Part shown: in pieces, positions 8,064 to 18,447 of the stretch | How the letters are laid out: each line of letters begins with the position of its first letter | Numbering within the stretch: the first letter of the stretch is position 1 | From: Mesorhizobium sp. J18 | GTDB taxonomy: Bacteria > Pseudomonadota > Alphaproteobacteria > Rhizobiales > Rhizobiaceae | Length of the DNA stretch: 59,836 nt | Direction of reading: 5' to 3' | NCBI RefSeq assembly: GCF_007829525.1 | Contig: NZ_VLJP01000013.1 | Coordinates: 13,936 to 73,771, forward strand | Notes under the pieces: generated by a model | Database searches by the model: none | Seen by the model: only the letters and a program-made list of their open reading frames with translations | What the model was told of the DNA's origin: nothing | Position numbers and translations under genes: made by a program

Positions 8064-9050
8064 TCAGTCCTGAAACGCGAGGGCACGATCGAGCTCCGAC
8101 AGCGGCCGGACACCGGAAAGCAGGACCCGCGCCTCCTCCTCGTCCCGCTTCATCTGGGCGACGAGCGCGTCCAGCCCGTCGAACTTCTCTTCCTTGCGGA
8201 GCAAGCCGAAGATGGAGACAGAGCAGGTCTCGCCATAAAGGTCGTCGGAGAAATCGAAGACGAAGGTCTCCAGCAGCGGCACGCCGTCCACGTCCACCGT
8301 GGGGCGTCGGCCGAAACTCGCCACCCCATCATGCAGACTGCCGTCGGCGCGGCGCAGGCGGACTGCGTAAATGCCGTGGAGAAGACCCGTCTCGACAGGC
8401 AGCGCCATATTGGCAGTCGGATAACCCAGGGTGCGGCCGAGTTTTTTGCCGCCCGTCACCTCCGCCTCGACCGTGAAGCGGTAGCCGAGCAGGCCGGCGG
8501 CTTCGGCCACGCGGCCTTCTCCAAGCAGGGCGCGGATGCGCGTCGAGGAGATCACCTCGCCGCCTTCATCGCCATAGGCTTCCGCCATGGTGACCTTGAA
8601 GCCATGCCGTTCACCGGAAACGGCCAGCGTTTCGGGATTACCCTTCCTGTCCTTGCCGTAGTGGAAATCGTAGCCGGTCACCGCATGCGAGACACCGAGG
8701 CCGTCCACCAGCACCTCTTCCACGAAGGCATCGGGCGAATGCGATGCCAGGTCGCGCGTGAAAGGCTGCTCTATCACTGCATCAAAGCCCAATTCGGCCA
8801 GGAGGCGCGCCTTCATGGAGGCTGGCGTCAGGCGGAAAAGAGGTACATTCGGACGGAAGAAGGTCTGCGGATGCGGCTCGAAAGTCAGCACCAGCGCCGG
8901 GATATCCTTCTCCGCTGCGATCTCCAGCGCCGGCTGCAACACGGACTGATGGCCGCGATGCACGCCGTCGAAATTACCGATGGCGACCACGCTGCCCCTG
9001 AGACTGGAAGGCAGACGGGCCGGGTCACCGATGCGCTGGAACCGCTTCAT
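8064..9050 (-). CDS. ribF: Bifunctional riboflavin kinase / FAD synthetase RibF
   Basis: Converts riboflavin to FMN and FMN to FAD. The 328-residue product has the N-terminal nucleotidyltransferase (FAD synthetase) domain with GNFDGVHRGHQSV near residues 25-37 and the ISSTRIR motif near residue 167, and the C-terminal flavokinase domain with GRTLGYPTAN near residue 204 (the conserved PTAN). Length and order match the family. Its start is 14 bp downstream of the HAD phosphatase gene that ends at 9065, so the two form an operon on the minus strand; the cofactor pathway and phosphatase may be linked only by position. Confidence 0.96.
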   Translation of the reverse strand: MKRFQRIGDPARLPSSLRGSVVAIGNFDGVHRGHQSVLQPALEIAAEKDIPALVLTFEPHPQTFFRPNVPLFRLTPASMKARLLAELGFDAVIEQPFTRDLASHSPDAFVEEVLVDGLGVSHAVTGYDFHYGKDRKGNPETLAVSGERHGFKVTMAEAYGDEGGEVISSTRIRALLGEGRVAEAAGLLGYRFTVEAEVTGGKKLGRTLGYPTANMALPVETGLLHGIYAVRLRRADGSLHDGVASFGRRPTVDVDGVPLLETFVFDFSDDLYGETCSVSIFGLLRKEEKFDGLDALVAQMKRDEEEARVLLSGVRPLSELDRALAFQD

Positions 9051-9064
9051 CGCCGCCGTCGCTC

Positions 9065-9925
9065 CTATCGCAAGCGAGGAATGGCAGCGGCGACCTCATA
9101 GCCATGCCGTTCCAGGAAGGCCGTGAGCAGCGCCGGATCGGGCGCGTCGGGCTCGCCATATTCGCGGGAATGGATGCCGGCCGTGACATAAAGCACATCG
9201 ATACCCATGCCGGCGGCACCCTTCACGTCGGTCAGCATACCGTCGCCGATGGCGAGCGCATCCTTGGGACCGACCTCGCGGCCCAGTACCTCGCCGGCCG
9301 CCTTCAATGCCGCGTCGTAGATCGGCCTGTGGGGCTTGCCGGCGATCATGGTCCGGCCGCCGAGCTGGCCGTAGTCGCGTGCCAGCGCCCCGGCGCACCA
9401 GATCAGGACATCCCCGCGCTCGACCACGATATCCGGATTGGCGCAGATGAATGGAAGATCACGCATGCGCAGCCTTTGCAGCATCTCAGCATAATCCTCC
9501 GGCGTTTCGGTGCGGTCGTCGAACAGCCCGGTGCAGACCACCGATGAGGCCTCGAATTCCTCCACCAACTCGACATCGATCCCGTCATAGATCGTGACGT
9601 CGCGCTCGGGGCCGAGATGGAACACCCGGCGCGGCCCATTGCTGATCAGGTCCCGTGTCACGTCGCCGGAAGTCACCACACGATCCCAGGCCTCGTCAGG
9701 CACATCCAGCATGCGCAACTGCTCCTGCACCGGTCCGTGCGGACGAGGCGCGTTGGTAATCAGCACCACCGCCTTGCCTTGTTCACGGGCACGGATCAGC
9801 GCCGCCGCGGCCTCGCGATAGGAATGCAGGCCGTTGTGCATGACCCCCCAGACATCGCAGAGAATGACCGAATAGCGATCTGTCAGCACATCGAGCGTGT
9901 CGATCATGACCGGTGTCTGCTGCAT
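9065..9925 (-). CDS. HAD-superfamily class IIA hydrolase (TIGR01459-type)
   Basis: Product of 286 residues starting at an ATG with GGGAGA upstream. HAD motif I is VILCDVWGVMHNG near residues 21-33, with the class IIA pattern in which the second catalytic Asp is replaced by Val-Trp-Gly; motif II is ITNAPRP; motifs III and IV are AGKPHRPIYDAA and AIGDGMLTDVKGA. These enzymes are close to NagD and pyridoxal or glycerol phosphatases, and this subgroup is typical of alphaproteobacteria. The substrate is not established. It precedes ribF in the same operon. Confidence 0.93.
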   Translation of the reverse strand: MQQTPVMIDTLDVLTDRYSVILCDVWGVMHNGLHSYREAAAALIRAREQGKAVVLITNAPRPHGPVQEQLRMLDVPDEAWDRVVTSGDVTRDLISNGPRRVFHLGPERDVTIYDGIDVELVEEFEASSVVCTGLFDDRTETPEDYAEMLQRLRMRDLPFICANPDIVVERGDVLIWCAGALARDYGQLGGRTMIAGKPHRPIYDAALKAAGEVLGREVGPKDALAIGDGMLTDVKGAAGMGIDVLYVTAGIHSREYGEPDAPDPALLTAFLERHGYEVAAAIPRLR

Positions 9926-10238
9926 CGTATCTCCCGGGATTAAAGGCGAGCATCGAGTGCTGCCAAGGTCGCGCAGTCGGGGATTAGCGGAAGCCGCCCG
10001 GGCTGTCACGGGGTTTCGCGCATCAAGGGGCGCGACATGGAAGCGCCGATGGTTAAGGCCGCTTGCGGGGGAAGAGATGCCGAAGGCCTGACATATCCGG
10101 GAATGCGCAGAGGGGCGGCCGCGTCCGGGTCAACCGCGAGACGCTCACCGTCGCCCTTGCCGCTTCTGACCTTATCGGCTAGGACAGCCGCGCCCGCGCA
10201 ACAGGGCGGGATTTTCATCGCACGGACGGATTTTCGAA
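9926..10238. other. Intergenic region between the divergent HAD and hisS genes
   Basis: The 313-bp region should hold the divergent promoters for the HAD-ribF operon and for hisS-hisZ-hisG. TTGCCG at about 10159 followed 17 bases later by TAGGAC is a weak candidate hisS promoter. Open frames on both strands here lack ribosome sites and recognisable sequence. I see no RNA gene, attenuator or His-codon-rich leader peptide. Confidence 0.4.
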
Positions 10239-11702
10239 ATGGCTGACAAGGCGGACAAGGTGAAGGCACGGCTGCCGCGCGGCTTCATTGACCGCGACCC
10301 GGCCGACTTGCGCGCCGTCGACGAGATGATGGCGAAAATCCGCAAGGTCTACGAGCTTTACGGCTTCGAGCCGGTCGAGACGCCGCTGATCGAATATACC
10401 GACGCGCTGGGCAAGTTCCTGCCGGACCAGGACCGGCCGAACGAGGGCGTCTTCTCATTCCAGGACGACGACGAGCAGTGGCTCTCGCTGCGCTACGACC
10501 TGACTGCACCGCTCGCCCGCTTCGTGGCGGAGAATTTCGAGCGCCTTCCGAAGCCCTATCGCAGCTACCGCGCCGGCTGGGTCTTCCGCAACGAGAAGCC
10601 TGGGCCGGGTCGCTTCCGCCAGTTCATGCAGTTCGACGCCGACACCGTCGGCACGCCTGGCGTGGCAGCGGATGCCGAGATGTGCATGATGATGGCTGAC
10701 GTGATGGAAGCGCTCGGCATCGCTCGCGGCGACTATGTCATCCGCGTCAACAACCGCAAGGTGCTCGACGGTGTGCTGGAGGCCATCGGGCTGGGCGGCG
10801 AGGCGAATGCCGGGCGGCGGCTGACCGTGCTGCGCGCCATCGACAAGCTGGACAAATTCGGGCCTGAAGGCGTGCGGCAGCTTCTCGGCAAGGGCCGGCT
10901 GGACGAGAGCGGCGACTTCACCAAAGGCGCGGAGCTGGATGAGGCGGCAATCGAAAAGGTGCTGGCCTATATCGAAACCGGCGCGATTGAGGACAATGAA
11001 GGTGTGGCGGAACTGGAGCAGATACGCGCTCTCTGCGCCGCTGCCGGTTATGACGATGGCCGCGTGAAGATCGACCCCTCGGTGGTTCGCGGCCTCGAAT
11101 ATTATACCGGCCCGGTCTTCGAGGCCGAGCTTCTGGCCGAGATTCCCAACGAGGAAGGCCTGGTGGTGCGCTTCGGTTCCGTCGGAGGCGGCGGGCGTTA
11201 TGACGGGCTCGTCTCGCGCTTCCGCGGCGAGCCAGTGCCGGCGACTGGTTTCTCCATCGGCGTTTCGCGCCTGATGACGGCCTTGAAGAACCTCGGCACG
11301 CTCGACGCATCGGACACCGTCGCACCAGTCGTCGTGCTTGTCATGGACAAGGACACTGAAAGCCTGGGCCGCTACCAGAAGATGGTTTCCGATCTCCGCC
11401 GGGCGGGCATCCGCGCCGAGATGTATCTCGGCGGCGCCGGCATGAAGGCGCAAATGAAATATGCCGACCGGCGCGACGCGCCTTGCGTCGTCATCCAGGG
11501 CGGCGACGAGCGCGCGGCCGGCGAGGTACAGATCAAGGACCTGATCGAGGGCAAGCGTCTTTCGAAGGAGATCGAGGACAACAGGACCTGGCGCGAAAGC
11601 CGCCCGGCGCAGGTTTCTGTGCCCGAAAGCGAGCTGGTTGAGACGGTGAAGGCCGTTCTTGCCGCCCAGGCAGAGGACCGGGCGCGGGAAATCGGGCGCT
11701 AG
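10239..11702 (+). CDS. hisS: Histidyl-tRNA synthetase
   Basis: Class II synthetase of 487 residues that charges tRNA-His. Motif 2 is seen as [17 protein letters not shown] near residues 111-127; the histidine-binding HisA motif is RGLEYYTG near 284; a glycine-rich element [13 protein letters not shown] follows near 308; motif 3 is [10 protein letters not shown] near 330. An anticodon-binding domain occupies the C-terminus. The sequence looks like the alphaproteobacterial HisRS lineage, which is divergent from the E. coli type and is linked to altered tRNA-His identity in that group. It is the first gene of hisS-hisZ-hisG, tying histidine charging to the first step of histidine synthesis. Confidence 0.96.
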   Translation: MADKADKVKARLPRGFIDRDPADLRAVDEMMAKIRKVYELYGFEPVETPLIEYTDALGKFLPDQDRPNEGVFSFQDDDEQWLSLRYDLTAPLARFVAENFERLPKPYRSYRAGWVFRNEKPGPGRFRQFMQFDADTVGTPGVAADAEMCMMMADVMEALGIARGDYVIRVNNRKVLDGVLEAIGLGGEANAGRRLTVLRAIDKLDKFGPEGVRQLLGKGRLDESGDFTKGAELDEAAIEKVLAYIETGAIEDNEGVAELEQIRALCAAAGYDDGRVKIDPSVVRGLEYYTGPVFEAELLAEIPNEEGLVVRFGSVGGGGRYDGLVSRFRGEPVPATGFSIGVSRLMTALKNLGTLDASDTVAPVVVLVMDKDTESLGRYQKMVSDLRRAGIRAEMYLGGAGMKAQMKYADRRDAPCVVIQGGDERAAGEVQIKDLIEGKRLSKEIEDNRTWRESRPAQVSVPESELVETVKAVLAAQAEDRAREIGR

Positions 11703-11737
11703 CAATGCCTACTGAAAGAGGCAGCTTGTGCTGCTTT

Positions 11738-11787
11738 ACCCCCCTCTGGCCTGCCGGCCATCTCCCCTTCAGGCCAGAAGAGGGTGC
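11738..11787. repeat. C-rich palindromic repeat between hisS and hisZ
   Basis: TCTGGCCTG at 11745-11753 and CAGGCCAGA at 11770-11778 form a perfect 9-bp inverted repeat, flanked by CCCCC and AGAGGG. The unit resembles the C-rich palindromic repeats of rhizobial genomes and, loosely, the element inside ileS. It fills most of the 106-bp spacer inside the hisS-hisZ-hisG cluster and could form a stem-loop in the transcript, affecting hisZ/hisG expression. Confidence 0.55.
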
Positions 11788-11808
11788 TCTTTTGCATCTT
11801 TCCCAAAA

Positions 11809-12930
11809 ATGACTCTCCGCTATCCCGATTTCGCGCCGGATATTCTGGCTCTCTTCGCCGAACGGAAGGTTGAGCAGGTGGACGTGCCGATCATCCAGCC
11901 GGCCGATCCCTTTCTCGATATGGCCGGCGAGGATCTGCGCCGGCGCATCTTCCTCACCGAAAGCGAAACGGGCGAAAGCCTATGTCTGCGTCCGGAATTC
12001 ACCATCCCCGTCTGCCTCGACCATATCGCCAAGGATGCCGAGACACCGCGGCGCTACGGCTATCTGGGAGAGGTTTTCCGGCAGCGGCGCGAAGGCGGCA
12101 GCGAATTCTTCCAGGCCGGCATCGAGGACCTTGGCGAGGCCGATACGGCGGCTGCCGACGCGCGTTCCGTCGCGGATGCTCATGCTTTGCTTGCTCGCGT
12201 GCTGCCGCAGCACATCCTGGACATCACCCTCGGAGACCAGGCGGTGTTTGAGGCCGTCCTTGCCGCCCTCGGTCTGCCGCGCGGGTGGCAGAAGCGGCTC
12301 GCGCGCGCCTTCGGCTCGCCGGAAATGCTGGAAACCGCGCTCGCCGACCTTGCCGATCCGGCCTCCAATGGCGAGTTGCCGGCTGACCTCGCCCGACTGG
12401 TTAACGCCGGCGATGACAGCCCGCTTGCCGCTCACATAGCAAAACAGATGAAAGCGACGGGCATCTCGCCCTCGGCCGGGCGAAGCCCCGAGGAGATAGC
12501 CCGCCGGCTGCGTGAAAAGGCCGAGCTTGCCAATGTGCGGCTTCCCGAAACCGCCTTTGCAGCGCTCAAGGAATTTCTGGCAATCCGCGTGCCCCTCGAG
12601 CAGGCGCCCTGCCGCCTTGCCGAATTCGCCGCCGGCGCCGGCATAGGCCTGGGTTCCGCACTCGACAATTTCATCGCCCGCGCGAAAGAGATCGGCCGGC
12701 AGGGCCTGCCGGTCGACGGCATACATTACGACGCCGCTTTCGGTCGGCCGCTAGATTACTATACCGGTCTCGTGTTCGAAATATCCACTCCTGGATTGGA
12801 TCGTCCCCTTGTGGGCGGTGGCAGATATGACCGGCTCTTGACGCTATTAGGTGCGGAAAGTCCAATCCCGGGGGTCGGCTTCTCCGTCTGGCTCGACCGC
12901 ATCGAGGCTCTTCGCGAGGGTTCGGCATGA
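11809..12930 (+). CDS. hisZ: ATP phosphoribosyltransferase regulatory subunit HisZ
   Basis: A 373-residue HisRS-like paralogue that is not a synthetase but associates with short-form HisG to make the active, histidine-inhibited ATP phosphoribosyltransferase. It keeps the HisRS-like core: [11 protein letters not shown] near residue 58, [17 protein letters not shown] near 89, [10 protein letters not shown] near 316 and GGGRYDRLL near 338, but lacks the C-terminal anticodon-binding domain. The start at 11809 (MTLRYPDF) fits the family although the ribosome site is poor; the frame is open from 11728 but would pass through the repeat. Its stop overlaps the hisG start by 4 bp (ATGA), indicating translational coupling. 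Confidence 0.94.
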   Translation: MTLRYPDFAPDILALFAERKVEQVDVPIIQPADPFLDMAGEDLRRRIFLTESETGESLCLRPEFTIPVCLDHIAKDAETPRRYGYLGEVFRQRREGGSEFFQAGIEDLGEADTAAADARSVADAHALLARVLPQHILDITLGDQAVFEAVLAALGLPRGWQKRLARAFGSPEMLETALADLADPASNGELPADLARLVNAGDDSPLAAHIAKQMKATGISPSAGRSPEEIARRLREKAELANVRLPETAFAALKEFLAIRVPLEQAPCRLAEFAAGAGIGLGSALDNFIARAKEIGRQGLPVDGIHYDAAFGRPLDYYTGLVFEISTPGLDRPLVGGGRYDRLLTLLGAESPIPGVGFSVWLDRIEALREGSA

Positions 12931-13628
12931 CACTGACGCTCGCTTTGCCCTCGAAGGGCCGCCTCAAGGAGGATGCCCTGGCGCGGCTTGCCGCCGCCGG
13001 CTATCCCGTGACACAGCCCGGCGACGAGCGGCGCTACCGGGCCCGCATGGAGGGGCATCCTGACATCCGTGTCGCCTTCCTGTCGGCCTCGGAGATCGCG
13101 CGGGAACTCGGCAATGGCGGGGTCGATCTGGGCATAACCGGCGAGGATCTCGTGCGCGAGGCGATTCCTGCTTGGGAAAATCGCGTCGAGATAGCCGCCC
13201 GGCTCGGCTTCGGCCAGGCAGATGTCGTGGTCGCCGTGCCGGAAGTCTGGTTCGACGTGGCAACCATGGCCGATCTGGACGACGTGGCGGCCGATTTCCG
13301 GCAGAGGCATGGGCGCAGGCTGCGCATCGCGACGAAATACTGGCGGCTGACGCAGCAGTTCTTCTCGCAGAAGCATGGCATCCAGGTCTACAGGATCGTG
13401 GAGAGCCTCGGCGCCACTGAAGGCGCGCCTGCGGCGGGATCGGCAGATGTGATCGTCGACATCACCTCGACCGGCTCGACGCTGGCGGCCAATCACCTCA
13501 AGGTGCTCGATGATGGCGTCATCCTGAAGTCGCAGGCCTGCCTGGTCGCTTCGCGAAAGGAAAGGCCGGCGGAAGCCGCCGGAATGATCGCGGATATGGC
13601 GAAGGCGCTGGAAAAGGCGGTCGGCTGA
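12927..13628 (+). CDS. hisG: ATP phosphoribosyltransferase catalytic subunit, short form HisG
   Basis: First enzyme of histidine biosynthesis: ATP + PRPP to phosphoribosyl-ATP. The product has 233 residues, the short form lacking the C-terminal regulatory domain, which explains the neighbouring hisZ. The N-terminus [16 protein letters not shown] is the substrate-binding signature, and the PRPP-binding segment is [16 protein letters not shown] near residues 174-189. It overlaps hisZ by 4 bp and ends the cluster; no strong terminator is visible in the 129 bp before the convergent rmuC. Confidence 0.96.
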   Translation: MTLTLALPSKGRLKEDALARLAAAGYPVTQPGDERRYRARMEGHPDIRVAFLSASEIARELGNGGVDLGITGEDLVREAIPAWENRVEIAARLGFGQADVVVAVPEVWFDVATMADLDDVAADFRQRHGRRLRIATKYWRLTQQFFSQKHGIQVYRIVESLGATEGAPAAGSADVIVDITSTGSTLAANHLKVLDDGVILKSQACLVASRKERPAEAAGMIADMAKALEKAVG

Positions 13629-13757
13629 CCGGAGCGCTGCATTTGTCGGGACCGCAACGGATAGCGAAACCGAAACGGAATCCTGTCTAGCCGTTCATCT
13701 TTAAATGGAAGCAGTTGGATGGCAGGGAAGAGGGGTGCGAAAACTAGGAAGCGATCG

Positions 13758-15014
13758 CTACTCCTCCACCACGCGCAGGCGCAACGAGCCGGAGCCGCGT
13801 ACGCTCGTCGATGATCCGCCGTCCTCCGCAGCCTCGTCATCGGACACGGCCTTCCCCTCCAGCGCACCGAGCTCCAGCGCCTCGATCTTGGCGCCGCGCT
13901 TGGTCACCTTGTCGGTCGAGGTGAGGATCAGGTCGATATCCTTGTTGGCCTGCAAGAAATGAGTCTGCAGCTTTCGCACGCGGTCGTCCAGCCGCGATAC
14001 ATCCTCCATCAGCCGCGCCACCTCGCCCTGAATCAGATGCGCCTGCTCACGCATGCGGGCATCCTTCAAAACCGCCTGGATGACCTGGATGGACAGCATG
14101 AGGAGCGAAGGCGAGACGATGACCACGCGGGCGCGATGCGCCTTCTGGACCAGCGCCTCGAAATTCTCGTGGATCTCGGCGAAGATCGATTCTGACGGCA
14201 CGAACATGAAAGCCGTGTCCTGCGTCTCGCCGGAAATCAGGTATTTTTCGGCGATCGCCTTGATATGCACCTCGACATCACGGCGAAAATTCTGCTGCGC
14301 ATGTTTCTGCGCTTCCGCGCCACCCTCCTCCTCCGCAGCGCGGATCGCATGCCAGGATTCCAGCGGAAACTTGGCGTCGATGACGAGACCCGGCGCGCCG
14401 TTGGGCATCTTTATCAGGCAATCCGGCCGGCTGTTGTTCGACAGGGTCGCCTGGAACTCATAAGCCGAAGGCGGCAATCCGTCGGCAATGATCGCCTCCA
14501 TGCGGGACTGGCCGAAGGCGCCACGCGTCTGCTTGTTGGCAAGGATCTGCTGCAGTTGCACCACCTGGCCGGCAAGCGACTGGATATTGTTCTGCGCCGT
14601 ATCGATGACGGCAAGCCGCTCCTGGAGCTTGGCAAGATTCTCATGCGTCGACTTCGTCTGCTCGGTGATGGAATGGCCGAGCCGCGAGGTCATGCCGTCC
14701 AGCCGCTCGCTGATTGCCTTGTTCAACTCCGACTGGCGCGAGGAAAATATCTCGGCCAGCGTGCCCATCCGGCCCTGCATCTCGGCCTGCGCGCGGGTTA
14801 TCTCGGTAAGCCGCGCCTCCGCCTCGCGGGCGCGCAAGGCCGCTTCCGCCTCGGCTTCGACGCGCGCGCGGCTGGAGCGCCACAGCATTGCAAGCATCAC
14901 GACGAACACAGCAGACAGGCAAAGCCCCGAGAAAACGACAAAAGCGCCAAGCGTCACCGTGGTGGCGCCGAGTTGCAAAAGAGGCGCGGAGAAGAGTTCC
15001 TGAAGACCGTTCAT
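13758..15014 (-). CDS. rmuC: DNA recombination protein RmuC homologue
   Basis: A 418-residue protein of the RmuC family, which limits DNA inversion at short inverted repeats and has a nuclease-like core. One N-terminal membrane segment (LGAFVVFSGLCLSAVFVVML, about residues 21-40) is followed by a long coiled coil rich in Arg, Glu and Ala (to about 150) and then the RmuC domain with DAKFPLE near residue 213 and a later VIVSPSLLMLSIQVIQAV segment. It is divergent from def with about 100 bp between and convergent with hisG. Confidence 0.93.
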   Translation of the reverse strand: MNGLQELFSAPLLQLGATTVTLGAFVVFSGLCLSAVFVVMLAMLWRSSRARVEAEAEAALRAREAEARLTEITRAQAEMQGRMGTLAEIFSSRQSELNKAISERLDGMTSRLGHSITEQTKSTHENLAKLQERLAVIDTAQNNIQSLAGQVVQLQQILANKQTRGAFGQSRMEAIIADGLPPSAYEFQATLSNNSRPDCLIKMPNGAPGLVIDAKFPLESWHAIRAAEEEGGAEAQKHAQQNFRRDVEVHIKAIAEKYLISGETQDTAFMFVPSESIFAEIHENFEALVQKAHRARVVIVSPSLLMLSIQVIQAVLKDARMREQAHLIQGEVARLMEDVSRLDDRVRKLQTHFLQANKDIDLILTSTDKVTKRGAKIEALELGALEGKAVSDDEAAEDGGSSTSVRGSGSLRLRVVEE

Positions 15015-15117
15015 GAAGCCAGCCTAGCCGATTCGGTTGGTCAATATAAGATCAAAACGTGAACATTCCATGCCATTCTCTGTTGACGCTTTATGGTCAA
15101 ATGATTAGGTGACAGGC

Positions 15118-15648
15118 ATGACGATCAGGCCCCTTGTTCTTCTCCCCGACCCCATCCTGCGCCAGGTTTCCAAGCCGGTGGAGCGTGTCGACGACGACCT
15201 CCTGCGGCTTGCCGACGATATGTTCGAGACCATGTATGACGCGCCGGGCATTGGCCTTGCTGCGATCCAGATCGGCGTGCCGTTGCGCATGCTGGTGATC
15301 GACCTCGCCAAGGACGAGCAGCCCAAGGAGCCGCATATCTTCATCAACCCGGAGATCGTGAAGCGCTCGGACGGGCTGAACATTCACGAGGAAGGCTGTC
15401 TTTCCATTCCTGAATATTATGCCGAGGTGGAGCGTCCGGCCGAGGTGACGGTCAACTATATCGACCGCGAGGGCAAGGAGCAGGTGATCGAAGCAGACGG
15501 GCTGATGGCCACTTGCCTGCAGCACGAGATCGACCACCTGAACGGCGTCCTGTTTATCGATCATATTTCGAAGCTCAAGCGCGATATGGTCGTCAGACGC
15601 TTCAAGAAGCTGGCGCGTGAAAAGGCGCCGGACCGGCTGGTCGGCTAA
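15118..15648 (+). CDS. def: Peptide deformylase
   Basis: Removes the formyl group from the N-terminal Met of new proteins. The 176-residue product contains the three family motifs: [10 protein letters not shown] near residue 44 (one changed position relative to GxGxAAxQxG), EEGCLS near residue 90 supplying the metal Cys, and QHEIDHL near residue 134, the HExxH metal-binding helix. The start at 15118 is supported by AGGTGA five bases upstream; a GTG at 15109 overlaps that site and is less likely. It begins the def-fmt-GNAT-truA cluster and is functionally paired with fmt, which adds the formyl group to initiator tRNA. Confidence 0.96.
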   Translation: MTIRPLVLLPDPILRQVSKPVERVDDDLLRLADDMFETMYDAPGIGLAAIQIGVPLRMLVIDLAKDEQPKEPHIFINPEIVKRSDGLNIHEEGCLSIPEYYAEVERPAEVTVNYIDREGKEQVIEADGLMATCLQHEIDHLNGVLFIDHISKLKRDMVVRRFKKLAREKAPDRLVG

Positions 15649-15697
15649 AACGACAGCCGCATCTCCGTATCCGACCGGCTCCCGAGGAGTGGATCGC

Positions 15698-16633
15698 ATG
15701 CCGTTACGCGTCGTCTTCATGGGAACGCCGGAATTCTCCGTCCCCACACTCGAGGCAATCGCCGCGGCTGGCCACGAGGTCGTTACCGTCTATACCCAGC
15801 CGCCACGGCCGGCAGGACGACGCGGGCTGGAACTGAAGAAATCGCCGGTCCATGAGGCGGCCGAACGTCTCCGCCTGCCCGTCCGCACGCCCGCTTCCCT
15901 CAGGCCGGAATCCGAGCAGAACGCATTCCGTGAGCTTGACGCGGATGTGGCCGTCGTTGTCGCCTACGGCCTTATTCTGCCCAAGCCGATCCTTGACGGC
16001 ACACGGCTTGGCGCCTTCAATGGACATGCCTCGCTTTTGCCGCGCTGGCGCGGCGCCGCACCGATACAGCGCGCCATCATGGCAGGCGACGAGAAGACCG
16101 GCATGATGATCATGAAGATGGACGAAGGTCTCGATACCGGCCCGGTTGCGCTGACGCAGGAAGTCGCTATCGGGACCGACATGACGGCAGCGGAACTGCA
16201 CGACCGCCTGAAGCTCGTCGGCGCCGACCTGATGGTACGCGCGCTCGACGATCTGGAGCACGGTAACCTGTCGCTCACGCCGCAGGCCGATGAGGGCGTC
16301 ACTTATGCAAGCAAGATCAGCAAGGAGGAAACGCGGGTGGACTGGAACCGCCCTGCCCGTACCGTCCATGACCATATCAGGGGCCTTTCGCCCTTTCCGG
16401 GGGCATGGTGCGAAATGCCGATCGCAGGCAAGAGCGAACGCGTGAAGCTTTTGCGTTCAACCGTGGTGGAAGGCAATGGCCCTGCCGGTCAGCTACTGAA
16501 CGGCGAGCTTACGGTTGCCTGCGCCGAAGGAGCCGTTCGCGTCACCGAATTGCAGCGTGCCGGCAGCAGGGCGATGACGGCGGCGGATTTCCTGACCGGC
16601 GCCAAGATTCCCGTTGGGACGAGGCTGCAATGA
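15698..16633 (+). CDS. fmt: Methionyl-tRNA formyltransferase
   Basis: Transfers formyl from 10-formyl-THF to Met-tRNAfMet. The 311-residue product starts [16 protein letters not shown] with GAGGAG upstream. The formyltransferase catalytic region reads [20 protein letters not shown] near residues 106-125, with the Asn-His pair, and the C-terminal OB-like domain follows after about residue 205 ([23 protein letters not shown]). Its TGA overlaps the ATG of the downstream acetyltransferase (ATGA), and def lies 49 bp upstream, so the genes are one transcription unit. Confidence 0.96.
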   Translation: MPLRVVFMGTPEFSVPTLEAIAAAGHEVVTVYTQPPRPAGRRGLELKKSPVHEAAERLRLPVRTPASLRPESEQNAFRELDADVAVVVAYGLILPKPILDGTRLGAFNGHASLLPRWRGAAPIQRAIMAGDEKTGMMIMKMDEGLDTGPVALTQEVAIGTDMTAAELHDRLKLVGADLMVRALDDLEHGNLSLTPQADEGVTYASKISKEETRVDWNRPARTVHDHIRGLSPFPGAWCEMPIAGKSERVKLLRSTVVEGNGPAGQLLNGELTVACAEGAVRVTELQRAGSRAMTAADFLTGAKIPVGTRLQ

Positions 16634-17133
16634 GCGCCGTCATCATCCGCCCCGAGGAACCCGGCGACGAGGCCGCAATCGCGCGCGTCGTGGAAGCTGC
16701 CTTCGGCAATCCCGGCGAGGCGCTGCTGATCGAAGCCTTGCGCGCCGATGGCGATGTGGTGCTGTCGCTGGTGGCGGAACGCGACGGCGAGATACGCGGC
16801 CATATCCTGTTCTCCCGCCTCTTCGTAGTGAAAGACGAGAACCGGATACCGGCCGTGGCGCTGGCGCCGCTGGCTGTCGATCCGGACCATCAGGACGAAG
16901 GCATCGGCACGGCACTGATCGACGAGGCCCATCTGCGCCTGCAGCAGAAGGGTGAGGACCTGTCGGTCGTGCTGGGCGACCCGGACTATTATGGCAAGTT
17001 TGGCTACACCCACGAGCGCGCCAGGGACTTTGCCAGCAACTATCAGGGCGAGGCGCTGCAGGCCTTGGCCTGGAATGATACTCCGCTGGAGGGGCAGCTC
17101 GTCTACCCTCGCGCCTTTTCCGCCCTTTCGTGA
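16630..17133 (+). CDS. GNAT-family N-acetyltransferase
   Basis: A 167-residue acetyltransferase with the GNAT fold. The acetyl-CoA pyrophosphate-binding motif is visible as [18 protein letters not shown] near residues 83-100, after the beta-strand [10 protein letters not shown]. The later segment [14 protein letters not shown] is typical of the YhbS-like subgroup, predicted to act on small molecules or proteins of unknown identity. It overlaps fmt by 4 bp and is 3 bp upstream of truA, so it is translationally coupled to both; similar fmt-linked acetyltransferases occur in relatives. No substrate can be assigned. Confidence 0.9.
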   Translation: MSAVIIRPEEPGDEAAIARVVEAAFGNPGEALLIEALRADGDVVLSLVAERDGEIRGHILFSRLFVVKDENRIPAVALAPLAVDPDHQDEGIGTALIDEAHLRLQQKGEDLSVVLGDPDYYGKFGYTHERARDFASNYQGEALQALAWNDTPLEGQLVYPRAFSALS

Positions 17134-17136
17134 TCC

Positions 17137-17883
17137 ATGCCACGTTACCGCATCGACGTCGAATATGACGGGAGCCCCTATTCCGGCTGGCAACGTCAGG
17201 CGGGACAGCATTCCGTGCAGGCCGCGATCGAACAGGCAATCCTGCGCTTCTGCAGTCAGGAAGTGGTGCTGCGCGGAGCCGGGCGCACCGATGCCGGCGT
17301 GCATGCGACCGGCCAGGTGGCTCATTTCGATCTCGAAAAGAATTGGCCGGCGGAGACCGTGCGCGACGCGCTCAACGCGCATCTGACGATGGCCGGAGAG
17401 AAGGTCTCCATCCTCAATGCCGGGCGCGTCACGGACGATTTCGATTCCCGCTTCTCGGCCAGAAGGCGGCACTATCTCTACCGGATCATCAACCGCCGGC
17501 CGCCGCTTGCCCTGGAGTCCGGACGGGCCTGGCATGTCGCAAAGAGGTTAGACCATGAAGCCATGCATATGGCCGCGCAAAGGCTGATCGGTACGCATGA
17601 CTTCACCACCTTCCGCTCGGTGCAGTGCCAGTCGAAAAGCCCGGTCAAGACGCTGGACCGGCTGGAGGTGATGCGCAGCGGCGAGCTGATCGAGATCCGC
17701 ACCGATGCGCGCTCCTTCCTGCACAATCAGGTCCGCTCCATGGTCGGCACCTTGAAGCGGGTGGGCGAAGGAGCGTGGAACGCCGATGACGTGACAGCCG
17801 CGCTGGAGGCCAAGGACCGCGCCGCCTGCGGCCCGGTCGCGCCAGCCTGCGGGCTTTATCTGGTCGGCGTCGACTATGCCTGA
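17137..17883 (+). CDS. truA: tRNA pseudouridine(38-40) synthase TruA
   Basis: Isomerises uridines 38, 39 and 40 in the anticodon stem of many tRNAs. The 248-residue product shows the start [17 protein letters not shown], the catalytic-Asp motif [15 protein letters not shown] near residues 46-60, and the C-terminal segment [15 protein letters not shown] near residue 192. It is the last gene of the def cluster and its stop overlaps the stop of the convergent Lrp-type regulator by about 10 bp, leaving no room for a conventional terminator. Confidence 0.97.
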   Translation: MPRYRIDVEYDGSPYSGWQRQAGQHSVQAAIEQAILRFCSQEVVLRGAGRTDAGVHATGQVAHFDLEKNWPAETVRDALNAHLTMAGEKVSILNAGRVTDDFDSRFSARRRHYLYRIINRRPPLALESGRAWHVAKRLDHEAMHMAAQRLIGTHDFTTFRSVQCQSKSPVKTLDRLEVMRSGELIEIRTDARSFLHNQVRSMVGTLKRVGEGAWNADDVTAALEAKDRAACGPVAPACGLYLVGVDYA

Positions 17884-18413
17884 GCTTCCGTCAGGACGTG
17901 CGGCTTCGGCCACGCCCCGGTGATGCCCGCCTGCGGCGGACGTTCCAGATAAGTCGAAAGCACGACATAGCTGCGCGTGGCGACAACTCCCGGCGTGGCG
18001 TAGAGGCGGGCGAGCAACCCTTCCAGCGCATGGGTATCATGCGCCCGTACCTTCAAAAGCATGCAGGTGTCGCCGGCAACCGAATGGATTTCCTCGACTT
18101 CCGGATGATCGCCGATAGCGATCAGCTCAGGGGTCTTGCCCCAGCCTCGCGTGTCCACATGAACGAAGGCAAGCAATGGTTTGCCGACTGCCTCGGCATC
18201 GATCAAGGCTGCGGTCCGCCGAATGATACCCGACCGTTTCAGCCGCTTGACCCGTTCATGTACTGCCGGGGCCGAGAGGCCAATGCAATCGCCCAGCTCG
18301 GCATAGCTTAGCGTGGCGTCGTTGGTCAGAATGCCTAACAGCTTTCGGTCCAAATCATCGATTCCACGATCCGAACCGCGTGCGCGCCGAACCATATGTG
18401 TTTTTTCTTGCAT
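17874..18413 (-). CDS. Lrp/AsnC-family transcriptional regulator
   Basis: A 179-residue regulator. An N-terminal winged helix-turn-helix ([21 protein letters not shown], then [19 protein letters not shown]) is followed by the ligand-binding RAM domain ([18 protein letters not shown] through [10 protein letters not shown]). Members bind amino acids and often control a neighbouring transporter or enzyme. It is divergent from an MFS exporter with 48 bp between start codons, so that transporter is the likely target. The start is taken at 18413, with AGGAA upstream; 18395 is an alternative. The C-terminal tail [15 protein letters not shown] is not part of the domain. Confidence 0.9.
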   Translation of the reverse strand: MQEKTHMVRRARGSDRGIDDLDRKLLGILTNDATLSYAELGDCIGLSAPAVHERVKRLKRSGIIRRTAALIDAEAVGKPLLAFVHVDTRGWGKTPELIAIGDHPEVEEIHSVAGDTCMLLKVRAHDTHALEGLLARLYATPGVVATRSYVVLSTYLERPPQAGITGAWPKPHVLTEAQA

Positions 18414-18447
18414 TCGGCTAATTCCTGTTGTCGCCGTTTCTTGTTCT

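Noticed and set aside
10006..10269. 87-codon minus-strand frame crossing the hisS start
   Set aside because: Overlaps the hisS start, lacks a ribosome site and looks like a compositional artefact.
10455..11705. 416-codon minus-strand open frame across hisS
   Set aside because: Antisense shadow of a certain synthetase gene.
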